This document shows positions 52,389-61,296 of a stretch of 64,000 nucleotides of DNA, piece after piece. The stretch comes from Paenibacillus tianjinensis. Lineage in GTDB: Bacteria > Bacillota > Bacilli > Paenibacillales > Paenibacillaceae. Within the stretch, counting starts at the first letter, position 1, and the number at the start of each line of letters is the position of its first letter. The stretch lies in the NCBI RefSeq assembly GCF_017086365.1, contig NZ_CP070969.1, forward strand, positions 1,736,001 to 1,800,000, in the 5' to 3' direction. Below the pieces are notes generated by a model. That model was not told the origin of the DNA. It worked only from the letters and a program-made list of their open reading frames with translations, and did not search any database. A program made the translations under genes and the position numbers.

Positions 52389-53513
52389 ATGGATACACAA
52401 AATGCGGAGGTTTGGCACCGCAGAATATTAAGCGGCTATTGGATGCTGGTGTTGTTAATGCTGGCCGTCCAGTTCATCTTTATGCTGTCCGCCCGTGTTC
52501 CTGAGGTGAAGTCGGTGCTTCTCCCGGGCCAAGGCCATTTATTCATTGCCTGCAACTTAATGATCGTCATTGCAATGAGCCTTGCGGAAATGTGGCTGCG
52601 GACAACCGGCCAATACCACAAGCAGGCTGTGGTCGGATGCGGTTTTGTTGTATCGTATTTGATGTATTTTGTATTGGAACCTTTTGTGGACGGGGCTCAG
52701 ATGACCCTCATGCTGCCGATAATGATTTCGCTCATTTATTTCGACCAGAAGCTGCTCAAATGCCTGGGAGTGTTCAGCCTCCTGTTCTATGCTGCCCTTT
52801 ATTTCGGTTTGGAACGGACAGTGCTGGACAAGCCGCTGCTGGAATTTCTACTGGTTGAATGTGTGTTTATAGTAATCGTAGTGATGGCTCATGCGGTCAT
52901 TGTCCGTGCCTGGGAGGTCCGTGAACATCTGGAGCAGTTGACCAAATCGGAGCAGGGACTCATGGTGGAACGGGCGATTTCGGACAAGCTGCTCAAAATA
53001 GAAGCCCTTACCGGCCTTTACAATCATAAAACCTTCCATGAATACCTGGATTCGCTGCTGGAGCAATGCGAGAGCAACGGGCTGCGTCTGCAGCTGGCGC
53101 TTTTTGATATCGATAATTTCAAACGTGTGAATGATACGTACGGACACTGGGTAGGCGATCTTGTGCTCAAAGAGGTTGCAGCCAAGGTTGCGGGGCAAAT
53201 CGGCCTGAATGATTTTGCTGCCAGGTATGGCGGGGAGGAGTTCGCGGTCATCTTTACGGATAAAAGCTACCAGGAAGCATACGCTGCTGCAGAAGACATG
53301 AGACTGGCCATCAGCCAGATGGAACATCCCTACGCCGGAGGTAAACCGATTACCGTCAGCATCGGACTCTGTGATTATCAGCTGGGCGACGGCAAGGAGC
53401 TGCTGTTCCGCAAAACGGATGATGCCCTGTATACTGCCAAACGCGGCGGCAAAAATAAAGTCGTTACCGCTTCCCAGGTGCACGCCAAGGTCACAGTCGC
53501 GACTTATGCGTAA
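52389..53513 (+). CDS. Integral-membrane diguanylate cyclase
   Basis: This 374-residue protein has about six transmembrane helices (about 15-175) and a C-terminal GGDEF domain (about 200-365). The active-site motif is GGEEF at 281-285, with upstream DIDNFKRVNDTYGH for metal and GTP binding, so it should make cyclic di-GMP. The nearest purine-rich site (AGGGGA) is about 17 bases before the ATG, so the start is weakly supported. The sensed signal is unknown. Confidence 0.88.
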   Translation: MDTQNAEVWHRRILSGYWMLVLLMLAVQFIFMLSARVPEVKSVLLPGQGHLFIACNLMIVIAMSLAEMWLRTTGQYHKQAVVGCGFVVSYLMYFVLEPFVDGAQMTLMLPIMISLIYFDQKLLKCLGVFSLLFYAALYFGLERTVLDKPLLEFLLVECVFIVIVVMAHAVIVRAWEVREHLEQLTKSEQGLMVERAISDKLLKIEALTGLYNHKTFHEYLDSLLEQCESNGLRLQLALFDIDNFKRVNDTYGHWVGDLVLKEVAAKVAGQIGLNDFAARYGGEEFAVIFTDKSYQEAYAAAEDMRLAISQMEHPYAGGKPITVSIGLCDYQLGDGKELLFRKTDDALYTAKRGGKNKVVTASQVHAKVTVATYA

Positions 53514-53524
53514 AATAATACAAC

Positions 53525-53566
53525 AAACCCCCTATTTCCGATATAATCCGGAGATAGGGGGTTTCA
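53525..53566. terminator. Terminator between convergent GGDEF and yvlD-like genes
   Basis: A 16-bp stem with one G-T pair (53525-53540 with 53549-53564), an 8-nt loop and T on both strands' 3' sides. Confidence 0.88.
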
Positions 53567-53596
53567 TTGTCTGAACGCTGCTGAAGCAGGCTCAGG

Positions 53597-53944
53597 TTAT
53601 TTGCCGGCTTCAAACGGGGTAGATACCGGCAGGAACAGGTCGATAATACCGATGACCAGAGCAGCCAGTAAGGCTCCCAGAATCGATACGCTGACACCGC
53701 TCACGACGAATTGCGCGATCCAGATGACCAGGGCGCTCACCAGGAAACCAACGATACCACGGCCGAAGGGAGTCGCTTTTTTGCCGAAGATCCCTTCAAT
53801 CACCCAGCCAAGCAGTGCAATGATCAGGGCCAGGATCAGTGCGCTCCAGAACCCGCCAATCGTGAATTGCGGAACAATCCAACCGACAACAAGCAGGACA
53901 ATCGCTGCTACCACGAAACGGACCACATGACCTAAAAATCTCAT
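53597..53944 (-). CDS. Four-helix membrane protein, YvlD/phage-holin family IV
   Basis: This is a 115-residue protein made almost entirely of four hydrophobic helices, with the GxxxPF segments (KKATPFGRGIVGF, LPVSTPF) seen in the PF04020 family (YvlD, membrane proteins of unknown function sometimes called holin-like). Nothing nearby suggests phage lysis. An AAAGGAGG site precedes the ATG on the minus strand. It may have a role in envelope stress, as yvlD relatives do in Bacillus; this is inference. Confidence 0.78.
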   Translation of the reverse strand: MRFLGHVVRFVVAAIVLLVVGWIVPQFTIGGFWSALILALIIALLGWVIEGIFGKKATPFGRGIVGFLVSALVIWIAQFVVSGVSVSILGALLAALVIGIIDLFLPVSTPFEAGK

Positions 53945-54085
53945 TGAATGAGCCTCCTTTGGCCTTCACATAAGGATATGTGCAGTTGTTATTATGGTCT
54001 TGCCCCCCGGTTTCTATGCCCAAATAGCGAAAATGGGCCGAATTAGGTATAATGTTAACATCTATGAAGGGAGCTGTGACGGTAA

Positions 54086-56452
54086 TTGGACGACAAAATT
54101 TTGCATACGCTTGAATATCGCAAGATTTTAAATAAATTGATGCAATATACGCAGACACCGATGGGAAAACTTGCGGCGGAAGAATTGAAGCCCTCTGGAG
54201 ATTTTGAAGGCGTGAAGCGGCTGCTGCAGGCCACAGATGAGGCGGTAAATGTTGACCGGCTCAAGGGTATTCCTTCGTTTGGCGGGGTCAGCGATATTCG
54301 TCCTGCACTGAAACGTGCATCGATCGGCGGTATGCTGGGTACGCCGGAGCTGCTCTCCGTGGGCAATACGATCGGCGGAGCACGCAGAGTGAAGCGGTTC
54401 CTGGCCGCCATGCATGAGGATGAGAAGATTCATTCCCTGTTTGCCCTGAGCGACCTGCTCTCGGAACAGAAGCATGTAGAGGATGCCATCCGTTCATGCA
54501 TTGATGAGGACGCTAATGTGCTTGATTCGGCCAGTCCGGAGCTGGCTTCAATCCGCCGGGAGCTGCGCGGCGGAGAGACCCGGATCCGCGAGAAGCTGGA
54601 TTCCATGATCCGGTCTTCTTCCGTAGCCAAGATGCTGCAGGATCAGCTTGTGACGATCCGGGGTGACCGCTTCGTTATTCCGGTCAAAGCGGAATACCGT
54701 GCTCACTTTGGCGGAATTGTGCATGACCAGTCCGGATCGGGGGCCACGCTGTTCATTGAGCCGGAATCGATTGTAGCGATGAACAACAAGCTGCGCGAGA
54801 CGCGGCTACGCGAGGAACGGGAAATTGAAATTATTCTCCACAGGCTGACAGCTATGGTTGGCGATATTGCCGAAGAGATGGCCTACGATGTCGATATACT
54901 CGGACAGCTTGACTTTATCTTCTCCAAGGCGCGTCTGGCCCGTGAGATGAAGGCAACCCAGCCGCGGATGAACGACCGCGGTTACCTTAAGCTGCGCAAG
55001 GGCCGTCATCCGCTGATCCCTGCGGAGCAGGTGGTGCCGCTGGATGTGGAGCTGGGCAATCAGTACAGCTCGATTATTGTTACCGGTCCGAATACCGGGG
55101 GTAAGACAGTTACGCTGAAGACGATCGGCCTCTTGAGTCTGATGTCGATGTCCGGTTTGTTCATTCCGGCAGAGGAAGGCAGCCAGATGTGTGTATTTGA
55201 TGCCATTTATGCCGATATTGGGGATGAACAGAGTATCGAGCAGAGTCTGAGTACCTTCTCCAGCCACATGACCAATATTATCTCTATTCTGAAGCGGATG
55301 ACTCCAAAAAGTCTTATTCTGCTGGATGAGGTAGGTGCAGGAACGGACCCTGCTGAAGGGTCGGCGCTGGCGATCGCCATCCTGGAGCATATTCACCGGA
55401 TCGAATGCCGGATGGTCGCCACGACACATTATAGTGAACTGAAGGCATATGCGTATGAACGTAAAGGCGTCATTAATGCCAGTATGGAATTTGATGTGCA
55501 GAGCTTAAGTCCCACCTACCGCCTGCTGATCGGCGTGCCTGGACGAAGCAATGCCTTTGCCATCGCTGAACGGCTTGGCCTGCCGAACGAGATTCTGGAT
55601 CACGCGCGCGGCGAAGTGAAGGAAGAGGACTTGCGCGTCGAGCATATGATTGCTTCACTCGAGGAGAACCGCCTCACCGCTGAGAACGAGCGTGAGCGGG
55701 CAGAGGTTATCCGCCGGGAGGCGGAGGAATTCCGCAAGCGCCAGCAGCAGGAGCTTGAGAAGCTGGAAAGCCAGCGAGATAAGCGGCTGGAGAAAGCGGA
55801 GAAGGATGCCACCGCCATTCTCGACAAGGCGCGCAAGGAAGCGGAGGAAATCATCAGCGATCTGCGCCGTCTGGCCATGGAGGAAGGGGCTTCCGTCAAG
55901 GAGCACAAGCTGATTGAAGCCCGCCGGCGTCTGGATGAAGCAGAACCGGCGCCGCGTAAGAAACCCGTATCCCGGAGCAGCAGCAAGGCTCCGCGGCAGA
56001 TTCAGCTTGGCGATGAGGTAAAGCTGCCTAGCGTGAATCAGAAAGGCTATGTGGTAGAGCTGAGCGGGACTAAGGAAGCGCTTGTGCAGTTCGGCATTAT
56101 GAAGATGAAGGTCAATCTAAGCGATCTGGAGTTTTTGGCCTCTGCACCGGATAATCCGGCACCTGCACTCCGCCGTGCAACGACCGTCAAACGTACACGG
56201 GATGAGAATGTCCGCAGTGAGCTGGACCTGCGCGGTGCGAACCTGGAAGAAGCAATTATGGAAACGGACCGTTTCATCGACGAAGCATTCCTCGGCAATC
56301 TAGGACAAATTTCGATTATCCATGGCAAAGGAACCGGCGTACTGCGGACCGGTATTCAGGAATATCTGCGTAAACATAAGCATGTCAAAAGCTACCGGCT
56401 AGGAAATTATAACGAGGGCGGCGCGGGTGTAACCGTGGCTGAACTGGAATAG
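54086..56452 (+). CDS. mutS2: MutS2 ribosome-rescue/endonuclease protein
   Basis: This 788-residue protein starts at TTG after AAGGGAG and gives the usual MDDKILHTLEY N-terminus. It has the MutS core and lever (about 1-290) and the ATPase domain with Walker A GPNTGGKT at 334-341 and LILLDEVGAGTDP Walker B. A coiled coil (about 510-630) and a KOW-like region follow, then a C-terminal Smr domain (about 709-788, with ELDLRG and HGKGTGVLR). MutS2 acts on collided ribosomes in Bacillus and was earlier linked to suppressing recombination. A DUF350 gene follows after 29 bases. Confidence 0.96.
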   Translation: MDDKILHTLEYRKILNKLMQYTQTPMGKLAAEELKPSGDFEGVKRLLQATDEAVNVDRLKGIPSFGGVSDIRPALKRASIGGMLGTPELLSVGNTIGGARRVKRFLAAMHEDEKIHSLFALSDLLSEQKHVEDAIRSCIDEDANVLDSASPELASIRRELRGGETRIREKLDSMIRSSSVAKMLQDQLVTIRGDRFVIPVKAEYRAHFGGIVHDQSGSGATLFIEPESIVAMNNKLRETRLREEREIEIILHRLTAMVGDIAEEMAYDVDILGQLDFIFSKARLAREMKATQPRMNDRGYLKLRKGRHPLIPAEQVVPLDVELGNQYSSIIVTGPNTGGKTVTLKTIGLLSLMSMSGLFIPAEEGSQMCVFDAIYADIGDEQSIEQSLSTFSSHMTNIISILKRMTPKSLILLDEVGAGTDPAEGSALAIAILEHIHRIECRMVATTHYSELKAYAYERKGVINASMEFDVQSLSPTYRLLIGVPGRSNAFAIAERLGLPNEILDHARGEVKEEDLRVEHMIASLEENRLTAENERERAEVIRREAEEFRKRQQQELEKLESQRDKRLEKAEKDATAILDKARKEAEEIISDLRRLAMEEGASVKEHKLIEARRRLDEAEPAPRKKPVSRSSSKAPRQIQLGDEVKLPSVNQKGYVVELSGTKEALVQFGIMKMKVNLSDLEFLASAPDNPAPALRRATTVKRTRDENVRSELDLRGANLEEAIMETDRFIDEAFLGNLGQISIIHGKGTGVLRTGIQEYLRKHKHVKSYRLGNYNEGGAGVTVAELE

Positions 56453-56481
56453 CGGCGGAGCCCGGCAGAAAGAGGGGAACA

Positions 56482-56901
56482 ATGCAAGGAAATATTGATC
56501 TTTTGCTGGATCATCCGCTGGGTGCACTGCTGGGTTACTTCACCGTGGCGATTCTCGGCCTGGTGATATTCCTGTCCTTTTTCGAAATGGTGACTAAGTA
56601 CAACTGCTGGGAAGAGATTCGTAAGGGGAATGTAGCGGTAGCGATGGCAACCGGCGGCAAAATATTCGGCATCTGTAATATTTTGCGCTTCAGCATCCAG
56701 GCTGGAGCCTCGATATATGAGACAATGAAATGGTCACTTGTCGGTTTTTTGCTGCTGCTGCTTGCGTATTTCCTCTTCGAATTTCTGACTCCCGTCTTTT
56801 CAATTGATGATGAAATTGCAGCAGATAACCGGGCGGTGGGACTTACAGCTATGCTGATCTCGGTTTCACTGTCCTATGTGATCGGAGCGGCTATATTCTG
56901 A
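56482..56901 (+). CDS. DUF350 membrane protein (YshE-like)
   Basis: This 139-residue protein has four hydrophobic helices and the DUF350 pattern (FEMVTKYNCWEEIRKGNVAVAMATGGKI near the middle, then two more helices). The same gene (yshE) follows mutS2 in B. subtilis. The function is unknown. AAAGAGGGG precedes the ATG. Confidence 0.85.
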   Translation: MQGNIDLLLDHPLGALLGYFTVAILGLVIFLSFFEMVTKYNCWEEIRKGNVAVAMATGGKIFGICNILRFSIQAGASIYETMKWSLVGFLLLLLAYFLFEFLTPVFSIDDEIAADNRAVGLTAMLISVSLSYVIGAAIF

Positions 56902-56918
56902 CTTAGGAGTAGAAACTG

Positions 56919-56999
56919 ATGAAAATTCTGATCCGGGTGCTGTTTATTTCCGCCGTCGCTTTTATAGCGGCCGGAATTATTTATTTAGTGGTGAACTGA
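56919..56999 (+). CDS. 26-residue single-helix membrane peptide
   Basis: A very short frame preceded by an AGGAG site (TTAGGAGTAGAAACTG then ATG). It encodes a basic start (MKILIR) and one hydrophobic helix ending in YLVVN. It lies 17 bases after the DUF350 gene and 34 bases before the zinc-ribbon gene in a tight gene run. The good ribosome site and helix-like composition support translation; function is unknown. Confidence 0.55.
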   Translation: MKILIRVLFISAVAFIAAGIIYLVVN

Positions 57000-57033
57000 T
57001 TCTTAAATGTGAGGTAAGAAGGAGAACGTGAAG

Positions 57034-57579
57034 ATGGAAACAACTGTATGCCCTTGGTGCCATACCGAAATTGTGTGGGACGAGGAATTCGGGCCAGAGG
57101 ATACCTGCCCCCATTGCAATAATGAGCTTAGCGGATACCGTACAATCACGGTAGGCGTAGATGATCTTGAGGATGAAGAACTGGAAGAAACGCCGGATGC
57201 CGCGGAAGATGATGAGATCAGTGATGAGAACTTGTGGGACGACGATGACAAAGAAAGTGTAGTGCCGATCTTCAACACCCTTGACCAGTTTGGTGACGAT
57301 TATGATCTGAAGCAGTATGAACAGAGCGTAGCAGCGGTTCTGGCGGCACAGCTCGAGGCGCCGGAATGTCCGCAGTGCCATGAACTCCTGGTATTGTCCG
57401 GTATACAAAAGGTAACCAGCTTTGAGCCGTCTTCTCCTGAGGCACTGGGTGGACCTGTGCTGAAGGCGCCTTTTTCGCTGAATCTGTATGTATGCCCTTC
57501 ATGCTTCCATGTTCAGCAGAGTCTGGCACAGGAAGACCGGGCAGGATTTGTGCGTAACCTGAGCAACGGGAATAAATAA
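57034..57579 (+). CDS. Double zinc-ribbon protein of unknown function
   Basis: This protein has about 181 residues. ATG 57034 is preferred to GTG 57028 because of its spacing from AAGGAG. Two Cys4 sites are present: CPWC...CPHC at the N-terminus and CPQC...CPSC near the C-terminus, separated by a strongly acidic stretch (about 45-75). It has no membrane helix. It may bind zinc and nucleic acid or protein, but no family function is recognised. It is followed by an MFS permease gene. Confidence 0.75.
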   Translation: METTVCPWCHTEIVWDEEFGPEDTCPHCNNELSGYRTITVGVDDLEDEELEETPDAAEDDEISDENLWDDDDKESVVPIFNTLDQFGDDYDLKQYEQSVAAVLAAQLEAPECPQCHELLVLSGIQKVTSFEPSSPEALGGPVLKAPFSLNLYVCPSCFHVQQSLAQEDRAGFVRNLSNGNK

Positions 57580-57651
57580 GCACTGTTCATAATTCGCCCT
57601 CCTTCCGGGAATGATAAGCAGGATTGTTCAGAAGGCAGGGAGGGCGTCGTA

Positions 57652-58863
57652 TTGAAGAGAGCACCACAGAATCAGGCGGTACTGCTGCTTGCGGTGAACG
57701 GATTGTATTTGCTGGCCAGTGCTCTGGCAGGTACTTTTTTAAATGTATATTTGTGGAAAAGCCGTCAGGACTACGTCATGATCGGCTGGTTTGCGCTCAG
57801 CCAGCAGGTGGCGGTGGGCCTTAGCTTCTGGCTGGCCGGCAAGTGGGTGAAGGAACATAATAAAATGAATGCCCTGCGGCTGGGACTCGCCGTTTCGGGC
57901 TTTTTTTATTTGCTGGTGCTGTTGCTTGGCGGGAGAGCCTCCAGTTATATTTGGCCGTTAGGCCTGACCCTCGGATTATCCATCGGCGTATTTTGGCTCG
58001 CTTATAACATTATCTATTTTGAAATAACGGAGGCGGATAACCGGGATTTTTATAATGGCTGGATCGGCCTGCTGGGTTCACTCGCCGGGATCATCGGCCC
58101 GTTTCTCTCGGGCTGGATGATCTCCAGGCTGCAGGGGGAGCGCGGGTACAGAGTTGTGTTTATGCTCTCCCTGGGTATTTATGCAGCGGCGGCTGTCCTG
58201 AGCTTTTTTCTGAAGAAACGCAAAAGTGAAGGCGAATATCTGTGGCTGGAGCCGTGGAGGGAGCTGCGGCGTTCCGGAAGCCGCTGGCGGCCTGTCTCGG
58301 CTGCACTGTTCTTTCAAGGCTTAAGAGGGGGAGTCTTCGCTTTTCTGATCGATCTTCTGGTCTACATCGCGGCGCAGACAGAGAGCAAGCTGGGACAATT
58401 TGCGCTGATTACATCAGCGGTGTCGCTCATCAGTTATTTCTTGGCAGGCAAATGGTTCAAGCCCCGCTACCGTTCTGCGGGTATGCTGGCCGGGGGGATT
58501 TTGCTGCTGGCTGTTATTGTGCCGCTTGTCTGGAAGGTAAGCTATGGGACATTGCTGGTGATGGGAATCGGAACCGCGCTGTTCATGCCGCTATATATGC
58601 TGCCGATGACTTCTATCAGCTTCGACCTGATGGGTGAATCAGCGGAAAGTGTTAGTAAGCGGGTTGAATTAGTGGTGCTGCGCGAGCTGAGCCTGATGAG
58701 CGGGCGAATACTGGGGATGTTTGCATTTATTGGGGTCTTGTCTGTTAACAGCTCCCAGATGGCGATCATTGTACTGCTGCTTGTATTGGGGGCCGCGCCT
58801 TTAGGCAGCTGGATCGTCCTTCGCCGCAAGCTTCATCGCAGCCGCGCCGGCAATATGCAATAA
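57652..58863 (+). CDS. Major facilitator superfamily transporter
   Basis: This 403-residue protein has about twelve hydrophobic helices and a central basic loop (LKKRKSEGEY, about 185-205). It starts at TTG after GGGAGGG. It belongs to MFS permeases resembling Bacillus YwoG/YqgE-type proteins. The substrate is unknown. It precedes a two-component system by 36 bases and may transport the compound that system senses. Confidence 0.82.
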   Translation: MKRAPQNQAVLLLAVNGLYLLASALAGTFLNVYLWKSRQDYVMIGWFALSQQVAVGLSFWLAGKWVKEHNKMNALRLGLAVSGFFYLLVLLLGGRASSYIWPLGLTLGLSIGVFWLAYNIIYFEITEADNRDFYNGWIGLLGSLAGIIGPFLSGWMISRLQGERGYRVVFMLSLGIYAAAAVLSFFLKKRKSEGEYLWLEPWRELRRSGSRWRPVSAALFFQGLRGGVFAFLIDLLVYIAAQTESKLGQFALITSAVSLISYFLAGKWFKPRYRSAGMLAGGILLLAVIVPLVWKVSYGTLLVMGIGTALFMPLYMLPMTSISFDLMGESAESVSKRVELVVLRELSLMSGRILGMFAFIGVLSVNSSQMAIIVLLLVLGAAPLGSWIVLRRKLHRSRAGNMQ

Positions 58864-58899
58864 TTGAAGCAAGACAAGCTGGAGAGGATTTTTGTATTC

Positions 58900-60504
58900 A
58901 TGGCAAAAAAAAGATTGATCGGATTAAGAACTCAGGTAGCATTTATGGGTTCGGCTGTAGTGCTGCTGGTCCTGCTGGTGCTATATATTATTTTTAGTAA
59001 TCAGATTATTCCGCAGACCCGTCATGCGCTGGAGGATAAAGCGAATGCGATTGCACGTACAATTGCCCTTATGCCGCTGGTATCAGAGGGTTTAAGTGAA
59101 GGGCGCAGCAGGGAGATCCAGGCCTATACCTCCAAAATTACCCGCCGCAATGATATTATGTTTGTAGTTGTAATTGATATGAACAGCATCCGCTATTCCC
59201 ATCCTGATCCCTCTTTAATCGGTAAGTCTTTTGTCGGGGGAGGGCAGCAGGCTGCTCTCCGCGGAGAAGAGAGCATCTCCGAAGGCGAAGGAATGCTGGG
59301 TAAGTCTCTGCGTGCCTTTGTTCCCGTGTATACAGGCCAGGGATATCAGGTGGGAGTAGTTGTAGTAGGCCTTTCCATGGAGAAGGTTCAACGTCTGGTG
59401 AGGCAAAATGAATGGACGCTTATCGCAATTCTGCTGTCTGGTGCTCTGCTTGGAGCCGGTGGAGCAATCGTTCTCGGCCTGAGGATAAAGCGGATGATCT
59501 TCGGCATGGAGCCTGCAGACATCTCCAAGCTCCTGCAGGAGCGTAGTGCTATGCTGCAATCAACACGTGAAGGGATTATAGCAGTGGACCATGAAGCTAC
59601 GGTCACGATGGTCAACTTGGAAGCAGAGCGGCTTCTTAACACGGCTGGCATTAAGGGGAATGGCATGACCCGCAATATCGCTGATTATTGGCCGGAGCTG
59701 GGTCTGGAGCAGGTACTTGCTACCGGTGAACCCAAACAGGACCAGGAGCTTGAGCTGAACGGCATCACCCTGCTCGTAAGCAGTGTGCCGATCCGGGTTA
59801 ACGGGGAGGTTGCCGGGGCGATTGCCACGTTCCGTGACAAAACCGAGCTGGCTGTCCTGGCGGAGCGGCTGTCCGGCATTTCGGTTTATGCAGATGCGCT
59901 GCGGGCAGGCGCGCATGAGTTCATGAATAAGCTGCACGTTATTATGGGAATGACGCATATGGGACTGTATGATGAGCTGCAGCAGTATATCTCGGGGACA
60001 GTCAGCAACTATCAGAACGAAATCGGGTCCATCACCCGCATGATTAAGGACCCTGTAATGGCCGGATTTCTGCTGGGGAAGCTCAGCCGGGCACGGGAAG
60101 CGGGGATTAATCTGCTGCTTGCGGAGGACAGCTATCTGCCGGAAGCTGCTGATCCGCAGACGATCCATGAGCTGATCACTATCGCCGGCAACCTGCTTGA
60201 CAACGCAATGGAGGCGTTAGAAGGGCAGGAGGTTAAGGAAATTGAGCTTGCTTTTCATTATGAGCACGGGAGTTTGTGCTGCACGGTGGAGGACAGCGGT
60301 CCGGGAATTCCCGAGCTGCTGCAGAAGCAAATCTTTGAACAAGGGTTTTCGACCAAAGGAGAACAGCGTGGGATCGGACTGTACCTGGTGCGTAAAAGTG
60401 TAGAGAAACTGGGGGGACGCCTTCAGCTCATCTGCGGTATGGAACCGGGAACTACCTTCATCGCGATAGTGCCATATGCTGTTAAGGGTGAGGAGAATGT
60501 ATGA
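58900..60504 (+). CDS. Sensor histidine kinase, CitA/DcuS family
   Basis: The start is ATG 58900 (534 residues); an upstream TTG at 58864 lacks a ribosome site. The layout is that of C4-dicarboxylate/citrate sensors: helix 1 (about 10-32), an extracellular PAS-like/Cache domain with RRNDIMFVVVIDMNSIRYSHPDPSLIG-type signature (about 90-115), helix 2 (about 168-190), a cytoplasmic PAS, phosphoacceptor His339 in GAHEFMNKLH, N-box NLLDNAMEAL and G-box EDSGPGIP. The ligand is probably a small carboxylate, by family. It overlaps the regulator gene by 4 bases. Confidence 0.9.
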   Translation: MAKKRLIGLRTQVAFMGSAVVLLVLLVLYIIFSNQIIPQTRHALEDKANAIARTIALMPLVSEGLSEGRSREIQAYTSKITRRNDIMFVVVIDMNSIRYSHPDPSLIGKSFVGGGQQAALRGEESISEGEGMLGKSLRAFVPVYTGQGYQVGVVVVGLSMEKVQRLVRQNEWTLIAILLSGALLGAGGAIVLGLRIKRMIFGMEPADISKLLQERSAMLQSTREGIIAVDHEATVTMVNLEAERLLNTAGIKGNGMTRNIADYWPELGLEQVLATGEPKQDQELELNGITLLVSSVPIRVNGEVAGAIATFRDKTELAVLAERLSGISVYADALRAGAHEFMNKLHVIMGMTHMGLYDELQQYISGTVSNYQNEIGSITRMIKDPVMAGFLLGKLSRAREAGINLLLAEDSYLPEAADPQTIHELITIAGNLLDNAMEALEGQEVKEIELAFHYEHGSLCCTVEDSGPGIPELLQKQIFEQGFSTKGEQRGIGLYLVRKSVEKLGGRLQLICGMEPGTTFIAIVPYAVKGEENV

Positions 60505-61232
60505 ATATTAAGGTACTGATTGTCGAGGATGATCCGATGGTCGCGAAATTCAACCGCCACTATCTGGAGCAGGTGGAGGGCTTTGAATTCGCAGGCTGGG
60601 CCTCTACGGGTGAGGTAGCGGTGGAGATGCTTGCAGCACAGGTAATTGACCTTGTCCTGCTGGATATATATATGCCCCGGACCAGCGGACTGCAGCTGCT
60701 GTCCACTCTCCGTGAGAAGGGGAGTACGGTCGATATTATCGTCATCTCCGCTGCCAGCGACAAGGCCAGCATCCGCAAGGCGCTGCAGCTCGGAGCCGTA
60801 GATTACTTAATTAAGCCATTCGAGTTTGCCCGGTTTCAGGCTGCCCTGTCTGCTTACCGGGAGGATTATACCTTGATGAAGCAGCAGGAGCCGCTCAGCC
60901 AGCAGCAGCTCGATAAGCTGCTGCGGCATCCGCCTGGAACAGAAGAGGACAAGACGGCAGCACTGCCTAAGGGGCTGTCCGAAGGGACACTGGACAGTAT
61001 CTGGAACACTATACAGCAACTGGAGAGGCCTATATTTTCAACGGAGGATATTGCGGAGAATGCCCCGATTTCGCGGATTTCTGTGCGAAAGTATCTGGCG
61101 TTTCTGAAAGATGCTGGAGTACTCGACATGGAGATCAGCTATGGTGCTGTAGGGAGACCGGTGTACATGTACACGGTTACTCCTGTCGGGCATGACATCA
61201 TTACGAAATACATCAGCGGCAGCAGCCGTTAA
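60501..61232 (+). CDS. Response regulator, CitT/DcuR family
   Basis: This 243-residue protein has a receiver domain (1-120) with Asp55 in LLDIYMPRTSG and Lys in IKPFEF. A linker and a C-terminal winged-helix/HTH domain follow (about 165-240, with ISRISVRKYLAFLKDAGVL), as in CitT, DctR and MalR. It should be phosphorylated by the kinase encoded just upstream. The fumarate-reductase-like gene downstream is a plausible target. Confidence 0.92.
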   Translation: MNIKVLIVEDDPMVAKFNRHYLEQVEGFEFAGWASTGEVAVEMLAAQVIDLVLLDIYMPRTSGLQLLSTLREKGSTVDIIVISAASDKASIRKALQLGAVDYLIKPFEFARFQAALSAYREDYTLMKQQEPLSQQQLDKLLRHPPGTEEDKTAALPKGLSEGTLDSIWNTIQQLERPIFSTEDIAENAPISRISVRKYLAFLKDAGVLDMEISYGAVGRPVYMYTVTPVGHDIITKYISGSSR

Positions 61233-61256
61233 GGGGCCTTCGGGCCTTTTTTTTTT
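61231..61256 (+). terminator. Terminator of the two-component operon
   Basis: A GC stem with a TTCG tetraloop (61231-61238 with 61243-61250) overlapping the stop codon and running into ten T. Confidence 0.93.
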
Positions 61257-61296
61257 ATTTCTGATTCACTTTGTGTGTGCGCGAGTGGTACGGTAC

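Noticed and set aside
54048..54053. TATAAT upstream of mutS2 as a promoter
   Set aside because: The hexamer is perfect, but no acceptable -35 lies at 16-18 bases, so it was not listed as a promoter.
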